This document shows, in pieces, positions 22,291-35,102 of a DNA stretch of 64,000 nt. The number at the start of each line of letters is the position of its first letter. Position 1 is the first letter of the stretch. Source of the stretch: Acanthacorydalis orientalis. Lineage: Eukaryota; Arthropoda; Insecta; Megaloptera; Corydalidae. The notes under the pieces were generated by a model. That model had not been told where the DNA came from. It saw only the letters and a program-made list of their open reading frames with translations, and did not search any database. A program made the position numbers and the translations under genes. The stretch is taken from the NCBI GenBank assembly GCA_034766995.1, contig CM068315.1, positions 23,130,062-23,194,061 of the forward strand, written 5' to 3'.

Positions 22291-23765
22291 AAACCGAAAT
22301 AAACAACATGACACACAGATACTCAGACACGTGAATGACCAAATGATAGATTAATTTACTATATGTAATAAAACTGGATTAATTTTTCATACACATTTCC
22401 ATATTGTATAGAAAATTGAATTTAAAACTAGAATTGAGTGAAAATACAATTCAAAGCACTTTCCTTATAATCACTATCATCTGTTTTTTAGTATTCTGTA
22501 GATTTTTCATCAATATAGATGATCACTCAATTAATAAATGACTCAAATATATTTATTTATATCTTGATTCTAATTCTTTTTACTTTATCGGGACTCACGC
22601 AAGTTTGGTAATTATATTGTGTTCTTTTACAGTCATTCTTCAAAAGGTTACATTTTTATCATTATATACGAGCTAGTTGTATACTTTTTGAGATTTGTCC
22701 AAGAGTTACATTCTAAGAAAAGTAACATGTTTTAATTTACGTCACAAAATAGAATAATAACATTTTCATCTTTTATAACAAATATACGAACAATGTTCTT
22801 AATTCAAATCTGCACAATTATACACGGTCTGTTTTTATTCACAATTTTAAAATAAAATGTGATATTTTTCAAGCTTGTTTATATGTTCGCGCGTGCTATT
22901 TACTATCAGTCCAGGATTAATTCGAACCCGGCTAGACAAAGTGCACTTAGCAATGAAGAGTGGACAGTTTGGGCGGCACTCTATTTAATTTATTCGTTCA
23001 CTTTCTCGCGTATCTCACGGTTATCATTGAAACAAATGATTAGAGAATCTTACAATACTCAACACACACACGCCACAGTTAGGTCGAGTGTACCAAAAGA
23101 TTCAATAAATGTCGAGATAAACGAACTTGTATTCATCTGACTTAGCGAACGTGCTCGAAATCGATATTTTTAGAGGCACTAAGTTTCTTAATTAACGTCC
23201 CGTGTCGTTTTCGAACATTTAGTGTCCTCTGTATTTAAGATCGAAATAAACGAAGTAGAGTGAAGAACGAAATACCGTTTGATAGAACGCCCTAGCGATT
23301 TTCTATTGATCGGTTGAATATTTTCAAAACGCACACGTTCAAACCGTTTTTTCCCCGATCTGATAGCTGTATAATTAATTATATGCGATCGCACACGCAG
23401 TTTCTAACAGATATAAACACTATTTATATAGTTAAGTGGACGTAACTGTTACCTATAAACACATTAAAAAGTACTCGAACCTTTTGCATCGTGCCTTCAA
23501 TATCGAATATGATTTAATGCTAACGAACAACTGTTTGACATCCGAATATCTTATATTGTGACAAAACAACTTCAAACGTGACATGTTGTTTATAGAATAA
23601 ATTGATGAACCATCTGTCTGTTACACTTTGATACCTAAATGTTAAATTAAGAAATCAGACATTGGTTGATAAACATACTTGTGTTGTGTATCAATTATAC
23701 GATACCACTGAGTGTGACGACATAATTGCTTCGATTGGAATATAATTTGTATGAATTTTTCACAA

Positions 23766-23766
<1 letters not shown>
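22291..23766. other. Spacer
   Basis: No recognised gene or element. A GC-richer patch at 22915-23110 contains TTCGAACCCGGCTAGACAAAG; I considered and rejected a tRNA. Open frame 22859-23140 (93 codons) has no recognised domain. Confidence 0.4.
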
Positions 23767-23770
<4 letters not shown>

Positions 23771-23815
<45 letters not shown>

Positions 23816-23816
23816 C
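23771..23816. repeat. (TA)n microsatellite
   Basis: About 20 TA dinucleotides with a GTATATC end. Confidence 0.95.
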
Positions 23817-24007
23817 TCTGTGGAAAAAACACCACCACATTCAATATTTTACGAAACTTATAAAGTACTACTTAATTTGTTGTAATCTAAATGACATATA
23901 GTGTCAAATATTTGTTTATGATTCATTGGCAAGACAATCATTGAATTTTTTTTGAATTACACTTCAAATAAGGGAAATTTCAATTTGCGCGAAGAATATG
24001 AACGTTT

Positions 24008-24709
24008 CAGTATGCAAAACAACAGCACCGTTTAATTTTTTAGAGAGAGTTCTTAATGGAAGGTTGTAAAATTATTTTTTTTTTTGAATTATTAAAATTA
24101 AATGTAAGATAATTACATAATTTATAATTATGTAAATATTAATTTAAACCTTTCAATCAGTTCAAATGGGTCGTGCTAAGCATTGTAGCGAGGAACAACT
24201 TTTACTGATAAGAAATTTAATTTCTGAGGGCAAAACCTATAAATTTTTAGAAAAGTAATTCGGCGTTCGAACAAAATGATAATAAATGGTAAACACTGGG
24301 CCGAGAAGACAAGCGAAGAAAAAAGAAACTGATAAAAAGGATGAAAACAATTTAGTTACGTTAACGAAGAAAACTCCGTTTGCCACATCCACAAAAATCA
24401 AGCAGCAGCTAAATTTACAAGTATATAGATCTACTATAAAAAGAAGACAACGAAAAGAATTTGATTGGCAAAAGTCACAGAAAAGTAGTTATAGACCAAA
24501 AAACACTTAGCAAATCGAATAAAATTTGATAAAGAACATATAGGCTGACCTCTTACTAAATATATACTATAATATAATTATGGAGCTTTATAGTTGCTAT
24601 TTCATTACTTTTTATATTAAAAAATCAATTTATTACGTCAGTTTGTTGTATTTATTTTTGAAAATTTTAATATTAAAAAAGCTGACTGCTATTTTTTGCA
24701 CAGTACTGT
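24008..24709 (+). mobile_element. Tc1-like deletion derivative
   Basis: The right end in reverse complement, CAGTACTGTGCAAAAAATAG, and the left end, CAGTATGCAAAACAACAG, are related inverted repeats. TA follows the right end (24710-24711) at the border of a (TA)n tract. Coding relic starts at ATG 24166, MGRAKHCSEEQ, then LLIRNLISEGKTYKF (Tc1 HTH) with frameshifts. It continues in open frame 24286-24510 (NTGPRRQAKKKET, then LTKKTPFATSTKIKQQLNL and STIKRRQRK) to FDKEHI at about 24540. The sequence encoding the DDE domain is absent: only about 170 bp lie between the HTH and the right end. Non-autonomous and dead. Confidence 0.8.
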
Positions 24710-24746
24710 ATATATATATATATATACATACACACACAACAAACAC
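24710..24746. repeat. (TA)n(CA)n microsatellite abutting the Tc1-like element
   Basis: TA repeats begin exactly at the right TIR and pass into CATACACACACAACAAACAC. Confidence 0.9.
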
Positions 24747-25080
24747 ATTGTTTATTTATCTGAGAAAAAATTAACTTCATATAAATGTCAACAGTTGACA
24801 CGCGTTTACGATTCGACTTTTTAATTGGTCAGTTTATATTAATGATTCGAATTGATCATTACAAGATTAATCCTATTAAGTAGCTATATCCCACTACACA
24901 ATTTGTTTTAATTCGAACAAAAAAAATATAGTAACAACGAATCAACAAAAGTACAGAATACATTTGCATACATCATCTTCATATTTCGTTACAACACTCA
25001 AAATATTAACACAGAGACATGCCAATTTATATTATACCTACACAATCGTCATACGTATCTCTACATTATTATATACCTAC

Positions 25081-25158
<78 letters not shown>

Positions 25159-25496
25159 AAATGATATATACATCTGATTATAATGAGACCGTCAACTCAA
25201 TTTGCAGACCTCAAGGTTTCCAGTATACAAAACTTTCGATAGTTATTAAATTATTTGACGAATTTTGTTTAATACTAGTTGTCAATTAAATTGACATTTC
25301 CAATAGTTTGGAAAATAATTTTTAATAAACCGTTTACGATTTCGACATGTGTGGTAAAAGTTAATCTGTGAAATGAGTTTATATCTCAAAAGAAATCTAC
25401 AGAACAATGTAATAAAAACGACTACGTCGTAAATTAAAAATTTGTATAATTTAGAAGACGGAAGCATCAAAAGTATGATAAAAGGTTTATTATTAA

Positions 25497-25557
<61 letters not shown>

Positions 25558-25990
25558 CTTTAATAGTTATAATTTTGTTTAATTCTCTCTTTGCTGTTTG
25601 TCTACACAAAACACTTCCTATCATTTTTTTTATATTTAAAACTTACTAAAACCATGAAATTAAATCAATTAAATATTGTGTTCGCTAAATTCATTCGATT
25701 TTTGACTTTGTGTTGAGTTAAATGTAACTGACTTGACTAAAAATGATTTCGTGGTATGATATAACGATATCTAGAGGCATATTTGGGGAAAAATGTGAAG
25801 TTTAGTTTTAGTTTGAGATCAGTTCAAAGATGAAAACAAAATAGTATACATTTTTTGCATGTTATTCTTTTTACTTCAAAAAAGACAGGAAAGCAAAGCT
25901 CAACTCCAAAATGGAATTAGTGCGGTGTATACAGACGATACAGTAAATAATTTCGAGTTAGAAATTTAAACCTTCACGATAAATACTGGT
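24747..25990. other. Spacer with two (TA)n tracts
   Basis: (TA)n at 25085-25156 and 25502-25554. No gene recognised between them. Confidence 0.5.
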
Positions 25991-25994
25991 TAAG

Positions 25995-26345
25995 TATGCA
26001 GAAAGTCGAATAAACAATTTTGTCTGAAAAATCTTCGTCCAACAGTGAAACATGACAGTGGATCAGTCATGTTTTGGGGTTCAATGTCGGCAAATGGTCC
26101 GGAGATTTTTCGTTTTGTAGACGGAAACATGGACCATAATACACAGTTAGAGATTCTAAAACAAATTTGCCTCTTGGTGTTGAAAAATTGGGTCTAGGAA
26201 ATGATTGCAATTTTTATCAAGACAATGATAGAGGACAGTGCAGATGTTCCTTGTTTACAATTGTTCCAATGCAATGGAAACTCCAGCAATAAATGTCGAT
26301 TTAAATGTAATTTATGGAGATATTTTTGGAGATTGCGATTCATAA
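25995..26345 (+). pseudogene. Tc1-like transposase fragment (central catalytic region)
   Basis: A readable run of about 58 codons from about 25998 contains LRPTVKHDSGSVMFWGSMSA (the conserved GGGS.M.WG block) and VDGNMDHNTQLEILKQ. After a frameshift comes VEKLGLGNDCNFYQDND, the second catalytic Asp. The third motif is not readable. No TIRs were found and the fragment runs into a mariner relic at about 26400. Confidence 0.7.
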
Positions 26346-26399
26346 CAATCAAACCAGAACACTGAGCGACAATACTCAACGTTGCATGATACAAAAATG

Positions 26400-27160
26400 A
26401 ATAGAAATGCTTAAAATATCGAATAGTACCGTATACGAACACTTGCAGAAAAGTTTGGTTTAATATTTGGGTACTGTACGATTTGAACGATAAAATATAT
26501 TTTATCGAATTTCCATCTGCAATTTGTTACTAAAACGTAGTGAACATAAACCACTTTTGAAACAGGTGATAAATGGCGATAAGACATAGATTGTTTACAA
26601 TAACATCCAGGGTAAAGGATCGTGGAGAAAAAGCAATAAGTCGATGTTAACAGCCTCAAAAGTCTGTCCTGGTCTGAAAAAAGGTGATGCAGTGTGTCTA
26701 GTGGAATTGTAAACGTTTCTGGTAATATAAACTAATTCTAAACAAACAACCGATTAATTCGGACAAGTATTATTCCCAACTGGATCTGATTAAGATCAGT
26801 GATTCAAGAAAATGCCAGAAAGAAAAGGTATTGTCTTCCATTTTGACAATGCCAAACATTTATTTTCTAGCGACTGGGTCACAATTGTTAGAGAGTGGAT
26901 GAGATTTCTTACTTCATCCACTGTATCCAACTGACTGTGCTTTCAGATTACCATTTATTCCGGTCTCTTGTACAACTCACTTGACGCTAAGAATTTCAAT
27001 ACATCAGACGCACGCAAAAATATCTAGATCGGTTTTTAAAACAGAAATGAGATAAGTTTTATCAGGACGGAATCATGAAGTTGTTCGCAAGATAGAGAAA
27101 AATTATCGATAAAAACTATGCACATCAAGGAATAAAATTACATCTGTATAAAAAAATAGG
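26400..27160 (+). pseudogene. Mariner (DD34D) transposase pseudogene
   Basis: Relic order: STVYEHLQK (HTH end), then after frameshifts a GDK motif followed by IVYNNIQ (first Asp, about 26575), WRKSNKSMLTASK, WWNCKRF-type sequence, ERKGIVFHFDNAKHLFS (second Asp, about 26840), SDYHLFRSLVQLT (third Asp, about 26945), and FYQDGIMKL with a decayed RW motif near 27080. The HTH start is missing or unreadable. The three Asp codons can be located, but only in different frames. Distinct from family E by sequence. Confidence 0.7.
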
Positions 27161-27247
27161 TTTTGAATTAAGTTAAAAAGCAAAACATTTGAAAAATCCA
27201 ATAACAAGATAAAAATAAGTATTGCTTTTCATTTTATAACTAAACTA

Positions 27248-27291
27248 AGGGACTTCGTCCCCTGTTCACTGCGCTCGATCACCCCTCCCCC
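27248..27291. repeat. GC-rich motif G, copy 1
   Basis: GGGACTTCGTCCCCTGTTC followed by ACTGCGCTCGATCACCCC. It is GC-rich in an AT-rich surround, contains a GGGAC-TTC-GTCCC hairpin, and resembles the reverse complement of 40047-40100. Family unknown. Confidence 0.4.
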
Positions 27292-27785
27292 AACAAATAA
27301 CAGAAGTTAACAAATTAAACACACAAGTAATCCACGTAAAATACAAGTCTTAAAATTTTTATTTGAAAATTTTATAAACATTAACAACAAAATACAATGT
27401 TAAAATGTGTAATCATTTTTTTTAATATCTAGAGTCAGAAATGAAAACAGATTTAAATATAAACAAAATCAAATCTTGTAACAATAATAGAAATTAAGAA
27501 AATATATTCGATTACACACATACTACAAAACGATTCATAAAACCTTACTAGAAATGATAAAAGAAATAACTGGTCACTTGAGGTCTCTTGAGGTAACTTG
27601 AGTGTTCAATTTTCAAACACGATACTATAAAGTTACAAATCCTTAACAACATTTATTTTTCTATCATACAATCAAACTTCGACGTACCATCTTTCAAACA
27701 AAATCAATTCCGTCCTTCGTGAATTTTCCATTTTATTGTATAAAAATAGACCGATTATGATCTCACGATGACACGATGCATCTAA

Positions 27786-27860
<75 letters not shown>

Positions 27861-28202
27861 ACTATTTCAATCAAAAAAGATGTAATCTTTATTACTTCTT
27901 TTATAGTATCATTACGGTACCACAAAAAATTAATCTCCATATTGATATTTCATGATTATGCATGCGACTCTGCGCATTTTCAATCGATAATTTTCGATTT
28001 TATAAATGTCACAGTAATTCAACATCGTTAATTAAAAACAGTGTATAAAATTAGCAAGAGCGGACGACTTGTGCGATAGAATTATAATGTGTTAATTAAC
28101 AAGATTTAGACTTTTTTGCAATCGTGTATTAATAGAAACAAGGGAGTGAAAGTTGACGGGTTCTTTATAACTCTACTGCACTCTAAATTAAATGTATATG
28201 TA

Positions 28203-28238
<36 letters not shown>

Positions 28239-29090
28239 CACGAGTGCTTAACTAGGCTGAACAGAGATAGATAGAGAGTGAGAAGATATATAAAAATGTC
28301 CGATGACGATGGTATATCGTTATTACGTTGTGTCTACACCTTAAAGCCAGCTGGCAACTAAATTTATTTCCAATTATGACACTGTATGAAGAAATACTAC
28401 AAAGATATCATTGAAATGACAATCACTATTCGTAAATTAATAAAATAGGAACAATCAATCAAACGAGTTCGATAAAAAAAATACATTGTGATGAAGGCTG
28501 TGTTTAAACACAATTAATGACATGTTTTATTGAAACATTAAACTGTATGATATTCCAAATATATCTCTACTTCTTCGGTTACATTTTCAATAAACATTAA
28601 TATGAATTCCAATATAATGATTCGACCGAACAGTTTATTTTCTAATCTGTCAATTAATTCTCTTAGTATCGTATACACAATTCGAATATATTTCTTAACG
28701 TTTCCAACTTTCGATGAAATCAGTGAAAAAAGCCATATAATTATTAACCTGAAATCGGATTTGAATTCTAATATAAATTTCGTACTTTATTGATAGCAAA
28801 AATTTATATATTTTTTTAATATACTGTAACTGTTCTGTTTCGATGGGACAACTGAACGTATAATATTTTATATAAAGTATAAAATGTGTTTATTTAAATT
28901 AATTCCTAATGGAAATAATATTCCAGATAATTTTATATTAATTTTATTGACAATCATGTACGAAAATTTCTTAATTACCATTTTTTCGGCGCTTTTATAA
29001 AATATCAAATTTAATATTATAATAAAAACGACTAACATTTTATTTAATTAGGTCCTGTTTTAACATCCTACTAAATATAAATTTATAGTC

Positions 29091-29136
<46 letters not shown>

Positions 29137-29345
29137 GCATCATCAACACACAAGTAGAATATATAACCTAATAAAAATATGCCATATATACCAATATCAA
29201 ATTTATGAACGTACATTTTTTTACGTTATTTTTTCTTGAATAATTTTTTATTTAAATTAGCAAAATAAGATCTGATGTCATTATATTCAATTAATTATTG
29301 TTTTTTTTATTAAATATGGACAATAATTTAAACTCTTTATTATTT
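27292..29345. other. Spacer with microsatellites
   Basis: (TA)n at 27785-27857 and 29093-29132, and (TG)n(TA)n at 28193-28240. Open frame 28602-28793 shows no recognised feature. Confidence 0.5.
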
Positions 29346-29401
29346 TATATATATATATACACACACATACACACACGAGAAAGTGTGCGTGTTTTTATAC
29401 G

Positions 29402-29467
<66 letters not shown>
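29345..29467. repeat. (TA)n(CA)n...(TA)n compound microsatellite
   Basis: Short (TA)n, then CACACACATACACACAC, a gap of about 30 bp, then about 32 TA dinucleotides. Confidence 0.95.
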
Positions 29468-29470
<3 letters not shown>

Positions 29471-29849
29471 CTTAGAATGTGATTTCTTTTACAATTTTAA
29501 ACTATTATGTTTAATATTAATGATATTTATGATTGGGTAAATTTACATAAACCATAGCCTAATTAAAAAAAAAATTAGAGAAATGTATTGGTTATATTTC
29601 TACAGCAAATACTTTTATAGTTCATATGACTTTTTATTTAATGAAACCTTTAACCAAATAGCATTTATAAATTGGTTCCTACATAAATAAATAGAAACGA
29701 GGTAGAAGTTTAAGCAATGAATGATTTCAAAAACTAATTTCAATATCTATTCTCTCGAGAAATTTGTTACAAAAAGAACGTCACTGCTATAGATTCATAT
29801 TTATTTTATTTTTAATTTGTTGATTACTGTTAAGTATGTGCAACATTTT

Positions 29850-30720
29850 TAGTCTTGTATTTGCAAGCATTATTGAATGAAAATTAGTTGCAGAATAAGA
29901 GGAACACATGGAATAAATGGGAGTTGATCGAACAACAGTTTCAAGACAATTGCACGAGAAGAACGGAAAATGGGTACTGAATGTACTCTCTGAAAACATA
30001 ATTGTCTGCTAGTTCAACACATGCATCTTGATGCTTGTAAGAATGATTTTTTTGTAGAATTTTTTTACGGAAAACAAAAAAAATGATCATGTATGACATT
30101 TGAAACGCACACTCACGAGTAGAACCTGGCCAGGTAAAAACAATGGTTAAATCGAACATCCGTGTCAAAAAGTTCCTTCTATGAATCTGGTGGGATATGA
30201 AGGGTTCGCTGTTTTACGAGCTCCTCCAGACGTGTGGAACAGATATTTCCGAGCACTTTGATCGTCACTTGAATTGTTTGGTCGATGAAATGGTACAAAA
30301 GAGACCATTTACTGGACAAGGAAGCGAAAAGATCATCTTCATGTATAATAACGCTAGACCGCATGTTGCTCTTACTACTCACCAAACCATCTTTTAACCA
30401 TCTTAAAAATAAAGTAAAAATTTTCCAAAAATGATTTAAACTTTTGCACACACCTATAAACACATTAAAAAGAAATGAACATTACAAACAGAGTTTGGCG
30501 GGACAGCGCTTTTGATATGTAGGCGAGATACAAAAATGGGTAGATGATGTCACGATCTCCAAGAAATCCGAAATTTAATCGGAATATGATAGAAGGTCAT
30601 AGAAAACAAGAGCAACCATTTTGATGATTGAGTTGTATTTTATATACAATGACAATAAACCGAAAACTTGCCCAAAAAAAGTCAAACTTTTGCAAACACT
30701 TAATTTTTTAAATCCAAATG
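29850..30720 (+). pseudogene. Mariner family E transposase pseudogene, second locus
   Basis: Same family as 20.3-22.3 kb. HTH relic (MGVDRTTVSRQLHEK, about 29915-29965) and NGKWVLNVL. Then WWDMKGSLFYELLQTCGTDI at about 30190, VDEMVQKRPFTGQGSEKIIF, and MYNNARPHVALTTHQTIF at about 30340-30397. The second catalytic Asp of the usual HDNARPH is Asn (YNN). The segment with the third Asp is missing: the frame stops at 30397 and a TIR-like CTTTTGCACACACCTA follows at about 30435. A further C-terminal-end copy (AAACTTGCC ... CTTTTGCAAACACTTA) lies at 30575-30710. Dead. Confidence 0.75.
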
Positions 30721-30887
30721 TGTAAATAATGTTTAGTACACAGAAGAGAATAATTTTCTGTTAGAAAGTGAATAAAAAGTAAACGTTCTAATTTAAGATA
30801 TATTCAGATATATTCACATTTAATTTAAGATATATTCACTTCAGAAACGTGTTAAGAAATGCAAAATATTTTTATACTAGTATGTAA

Positions 30888-31067
30888 CCCGTCAAAAAAC
30901 TGACGGTAAAATAGAAAGAAAAAAACTGTTTTTACAACATAATATATTTAAACATAAAAAATACCTGAGAATGACACTTAATGAATTAAATTTGAAACCT
31001 AAGCTGACAAAGCAAACATTTCTCGTCACCATGGGGTTTGTCCGCAGGACAAAATGACGAGAAATGT
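30888..31067. repeat. Pair of hairpin-forming sequences
   Basis: CCGTCA-AAAAAC-TGACGG lies at about 30888-30905. A two-level hairpin lies at 31016-31067: outer arms ACATTTCTCGTCA / TGACGAGAAATGT (13 bp, perfect) and inner arms TTTGTCC / GGACAAA around GCA. Could be the end of an uncharacterised mobile element; no transposase or TSD found. Confidence 0.5.
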
Positions 31068-31593
31068 GGGTTTTCATTATACAGAATATTATTGAAGACA
31101 TATTTTGTATAACAGATTTAAAAATCTATAAAATTATTTAAAAAATATACACATCCCGTTCCTAGTTCTAACAAAAGAAAGTCTTCATAATTATTGTTTA
31201 ATGATAGAAACAGTACGAAAATATCTACAAAAAATTCTAATAAACGATTGTTATCTATTTTTTGACCCTAGTATCAAATCGATTCATGTATCATAAAAGA
31301 CAATCCTTTAGAGTTTCAATGAACGGTTTTTACTCTGTTTGATTTATTTAGGAAACTGAAATTGACTGTAACAAAATTATTGTTTCATTATTTATACAAC
31401 AATTAAAACAAAACGTTTAAGAAGAATTACAGTAAATTATAAGATAAATATCTTTAAATTAATTAAAACTAAGAAAACTAAAAATTATTTTCACATCAGT
31501 CAGAACTTAATTCTTAGTAAAGTAACATTTGTTCATTTCTGTTCGTACAGTTGCTCTTCTATTGTTTTCTTCAAGAAGTCTTCAATTATATAA

Positions 31594-31672
<79 letters not shown>

Positions 31673-32800
31673 ACAAACTTTCCGACAAACAATGCTGGAA
31701 TCACCGTTGACATTAGTGTCATAATTTTTTGATTAGTCGAAGACATCAACCTGTTAGAGATGATTCTTTACAACCCACTCACTGTCATCTGCATACTATG
31801 TAACGGATTAGTAAGCGGCGTTGTTCTTTTACAAAAGACTGAGTGATAAATCGTGTTAACACAAATCGATAGGGTTTACTTATCATGAGCCTTTGCTCCA
31901 ATGAATTACTTCAATTTATCGCTATTCCAATTACTAAATAATGATAACAGGTAACACTGTACGCCATGGTATTTCTACCATCTAAGAAACAGTGGCGGCG
32001 ACATTACTATCCGATAATGATTCTGTCGACACGTCTATACTAGCACACGCACGATGTATGGAAATAATTTTATAAACAATCAGAAGTATAAAAATATTTA
32101 TGAAAAAAAGAATCTCTGTTTACCTCTCTGTATCACTCGTTTACCTAGGACAGCAAAAACCGGTAAGCATGAATGTAAAAGGACTGAAAAGAGTGTACCG
32201 GATTATTAAATAAAAATAAATATAAATTACATTGTTTGTGACAGATATTTTTAATTAATCATCATTTTCATTCAATTAAATAACTTTCATAAATGGATTC
32301 TATTTCTCCACATCAAATCTTTTCCACAAAAAACATCAAAACTTTTCGATCAAAAATGTATTTGATCGAAAAATCGACAAGTTTTGTTTAAAAATCAATT
32401 GAACAAACCGTACTAAACTTTATTACTTAAGTAATTGCTAACCTGTTTACATTCCAATTTGTCAGTTTTAATGCATCCTTTCTGTTACTGTCCATTAATC
32501 ATTCTTTTACAGCTCAACTGTGAACATTCAGTCGAACTGAGAGTATCAGATATTATTATTTAGTGCCTAACACCTCACCATTACTTATTTTAAATTGCGA
32601 CTAATTAACAATAAATCAGTGAGATTATAACGCATAATAGATTCGATGCATTATGCTTTCTATATTTTTAATAAAAACAGAAAGAAGTAATTCCTTATAA
32701 AGGAGATAGAATCTATGAAGCATTCTTTAAATTACTAAAATAGAATCGATGCTATCACAAATGAATTGCTTTTTTACTTTAACAATCACATCAAAAATAT
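31068..32800. other. Spacer with (CA)n(TA)n
   Basis: A compound microsatellite lies at 31593-31672. The rest has no recognised gene. A GC-richer patch is seen at about 31985-32060. Confidence 0.4.
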
Positions 32801-32924
32801 TCAATCATTTCGATGCGTATTTCAATGGCAACTCCATCATCTTCAAAGCACCAAACTATAGATTTTTATACATTTTAACGTTCTTAACAAGATGACATTT
32901 CTAATGAAATACGCATGATCAATA

Positions 32925-33055
32925 ATCAAAAATGATCAATAATTATTTATTGGATATTTTTGATTGAGAAATGTTGATGTAATTTGTGGAACGAAAAAAG
33001 AATTCATTTGTGAAAGTGGATTTAGCCATTGTCAGAATTGTTTTGTGAGGACCGA
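32925..33055 (+). repeat. Dispersed repeat R1, copy c
   Basis: Best-preserved copy: GATCAATAATTATTTATTGG, TTTTTGATTGAGAAATG, ATTTGTGGAACGAAAAAAG, ATTCATTTGTGAAAGTGG and ATTGTCAGAATTGTTTTGTG in order. The homology may begin further left (about 32815, TTTCAATGGCAACTCCATC). Confidence 0.65.
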
Positions 33056-33284
33056 GACTAATTAAAGACATCGTTTTGAATAACAGATCTTCGTGAGTAC
33101 AAACCGATTGGTTTCGTTTAAGTCTGTTCATCCGGTTATTAAATAAGTGCATGTTTCGTTTCTATTAAATAGTAATTTTCATATTTTTACAAATCAGTAA
33201 AGCATAATTATTTCCAATCTCTCAATTAATGGCATTATTTAAATTAAATACTTACTTGCATCAAAATGCACATAAGTAGCAAGC

Positions 33285-33410
33285 AAAAATGATCAATTAT
33301 TAGTCATTGAATATTTTTAATTGAAATATTTTAGTGTGATTTGTGAAATGAAAAAAATGTTCATTTGTGAAAGTGAATTGGGCCAGTGTCAGGACTGTTT
33401 TGTGAAACTT
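33285..33410 (+). repeat. Dispersed repeat R1, copy d
   Basis: Same motif order as copy c (GATCAATTATTAGTCATTG, GATTTGTGAAATGAAAA, CATTTGTGAAAGTGAATTG, GTGTCAGGACTGTTTTGTG), 360 bp downstream in the same direction. Confidence 0.65.
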
Positions 33411-34082
33411 TAAGAAGGCACGAAGCAAGACCTAAACAAAAATTATGCAAAACACAATTCCAATAAAAAATGATAGAACAAAAAAACGAACTGACATTTT
33501 TTTCCAATTTCAGTCTCAATTTAATATACATTTAAATAAAAATATAAAACTTATAAAAATAAAACACATTCATTCATTTCCGGTTACGGTTACTCTGCAC
33601 AAACCAAACAAATAACCTAAAATTCTGATGAAAAATCACAGACAACAAATACTTAAACGAAATAGAAACACGAAAAAAAACGCTACATTAGCTCACTCTC
33701 GTTATCGTGCTCGGTAGAATCTTTCAACCGATTCACTCGAAAATAGGAAACTGATTCGCTTATCACTAGTCAAGAGCACACACTACAGATGTGCGTCGAC
33801 GATCAAAGACATATACATACTTTTCACATCAAAAAAAATATATATGTACGGTGGTAGTTATTTTTAATGCTTTGAAGATTTCTGTATATCCCAGTCAGTA
33901 CAAATCCATATTTATATGAATCAAAACATGCGCCCGCAAACGGCACACTGTCGTTTATTCAGGTTCATTTTTTTCTATTAAAATCACAAACATTATGACA
34001 TTGATGGATGTCGAAATGTTTTCTTTGAATGAGTTGGACAAATTTATATTATTGCTATCTTTGTTATCTCATATACATTTAC
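33411..34082. other. Spacer
   Basis: No gene or element recognised. Confidence 0.4.
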
Positions 34083-34084
34083 TA

Positions 34085-34739
34085 AATATACAAATTAATT
34101 CGGTGCTTTTAAATTGAATCAATCATAACTTTGTTTACAATTAAAATATTTTCTTTAAATTTGTTCAACTCCACTTAAAAGACATTGTATTTGACATTCA
34201 AGAAACAAAGAAGTTTCCCACGATTTACAAGAAAGATAGTTAAAAGGACAGATTGTCTGTTTTTCTTAGCATGGGGTTGATTCAATTTACTGGATTGAGA
34301 ATGGTTGCCGATATTTACTTAGAAATTCTCAAAAACCCCATTCCTCCGTTTGATGAGCTCAATATGCCATTTAACCGGGTCTTCTAGGAGAATAATGACC
34401 CAAAACATACATTAAAAAATGATTTCCTGACAACAATATAAAGTTACTGGTCTGATCGACGCAATCGTCAGACTTAAATCTAATAAAGTATCTATGAAAA
34501 GATACGAAGACGATTATTAGATCCTTAAAATTCAAAAATAGAGACTAGTTGCATTGATTACTTTATAGATTCAACGGAGCAGTCTTTTTTCAACAAGGGA
34601 TTCATCAATTACCCGACAGACATAGCAAAGTTATACGAAATATTCGGGAGCTATTTTAGGGGTTGTAATGTATTCCATTTTTCCATAAATAGATATTCGT
34701 TTTCTGTAAAAAAAATATCGAATTAATTTGTACATCTAA
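34085..34739 (+). mobile_element. Longer relative of the miniature family, copy M3
   Basis: Left end ATATACAAATTAATTCGGTG and, in reverse complement, right end TTAGATGTACAAATTAATTC match the TIRs of M1 and M4. It is about 655 bp and retains part of a Tc1-type transposase missing from M1 and M4: LEILKNPIPPFDELNMPFNRVF, then NNDPKHT (second catalytic region, with the usual QDN reading ENN, i.e. Asp to Asn), then YWSDRRNRQT. The tail matches M1 and M2. Multiple stops. It shows that the miniature elements derive from a Tc1-type parent; a maT-like family is possible but I cannot confirm it. Confidence 0.65.
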
Positions 34740-34980
34740 CATTAACAAATTTAATTTCTGTTACACTCTTGAAATTTGTAACCTCACATCTAGTTTAATG
34801 TCTAGCACACATTCATTTCAACTGAAAAAAGTTGATAATGATAATAAAAAAACTTTATACTGTGTATCTGAATACAAGTATTAATAAAATGAACTCAAAT
34901 TGCTATTTTTTATATTTTATTATACCAAAGTATGCGAAATGGTGTAAAAATATCGGAACACTTATTTTATTGTCCATTCC

Positions 34981-34984
<4 letters not shown>

Positions 34985-35037
<53 letters not shown>

Positions 35038-35047
35038 CATAACCATG

Positions 35048-35099
<52 letters not shown>
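34985..35099. repeat. (TA)n tract with CATAACCATG interruption
   Basis: Two (TA)n blocks; the second ends exactly at the inverted-repeat composite beginning at 35100. Confidence 0.95.

Positions 35100-35102
<3 letters not shown>

Noticed and set aside
22900..23000. Possible minus-strand tRNA around GGGTTCGAATTA
   Set aside because: Resembles a B box, but no matching A box, acceptor stem or T stem could be built.
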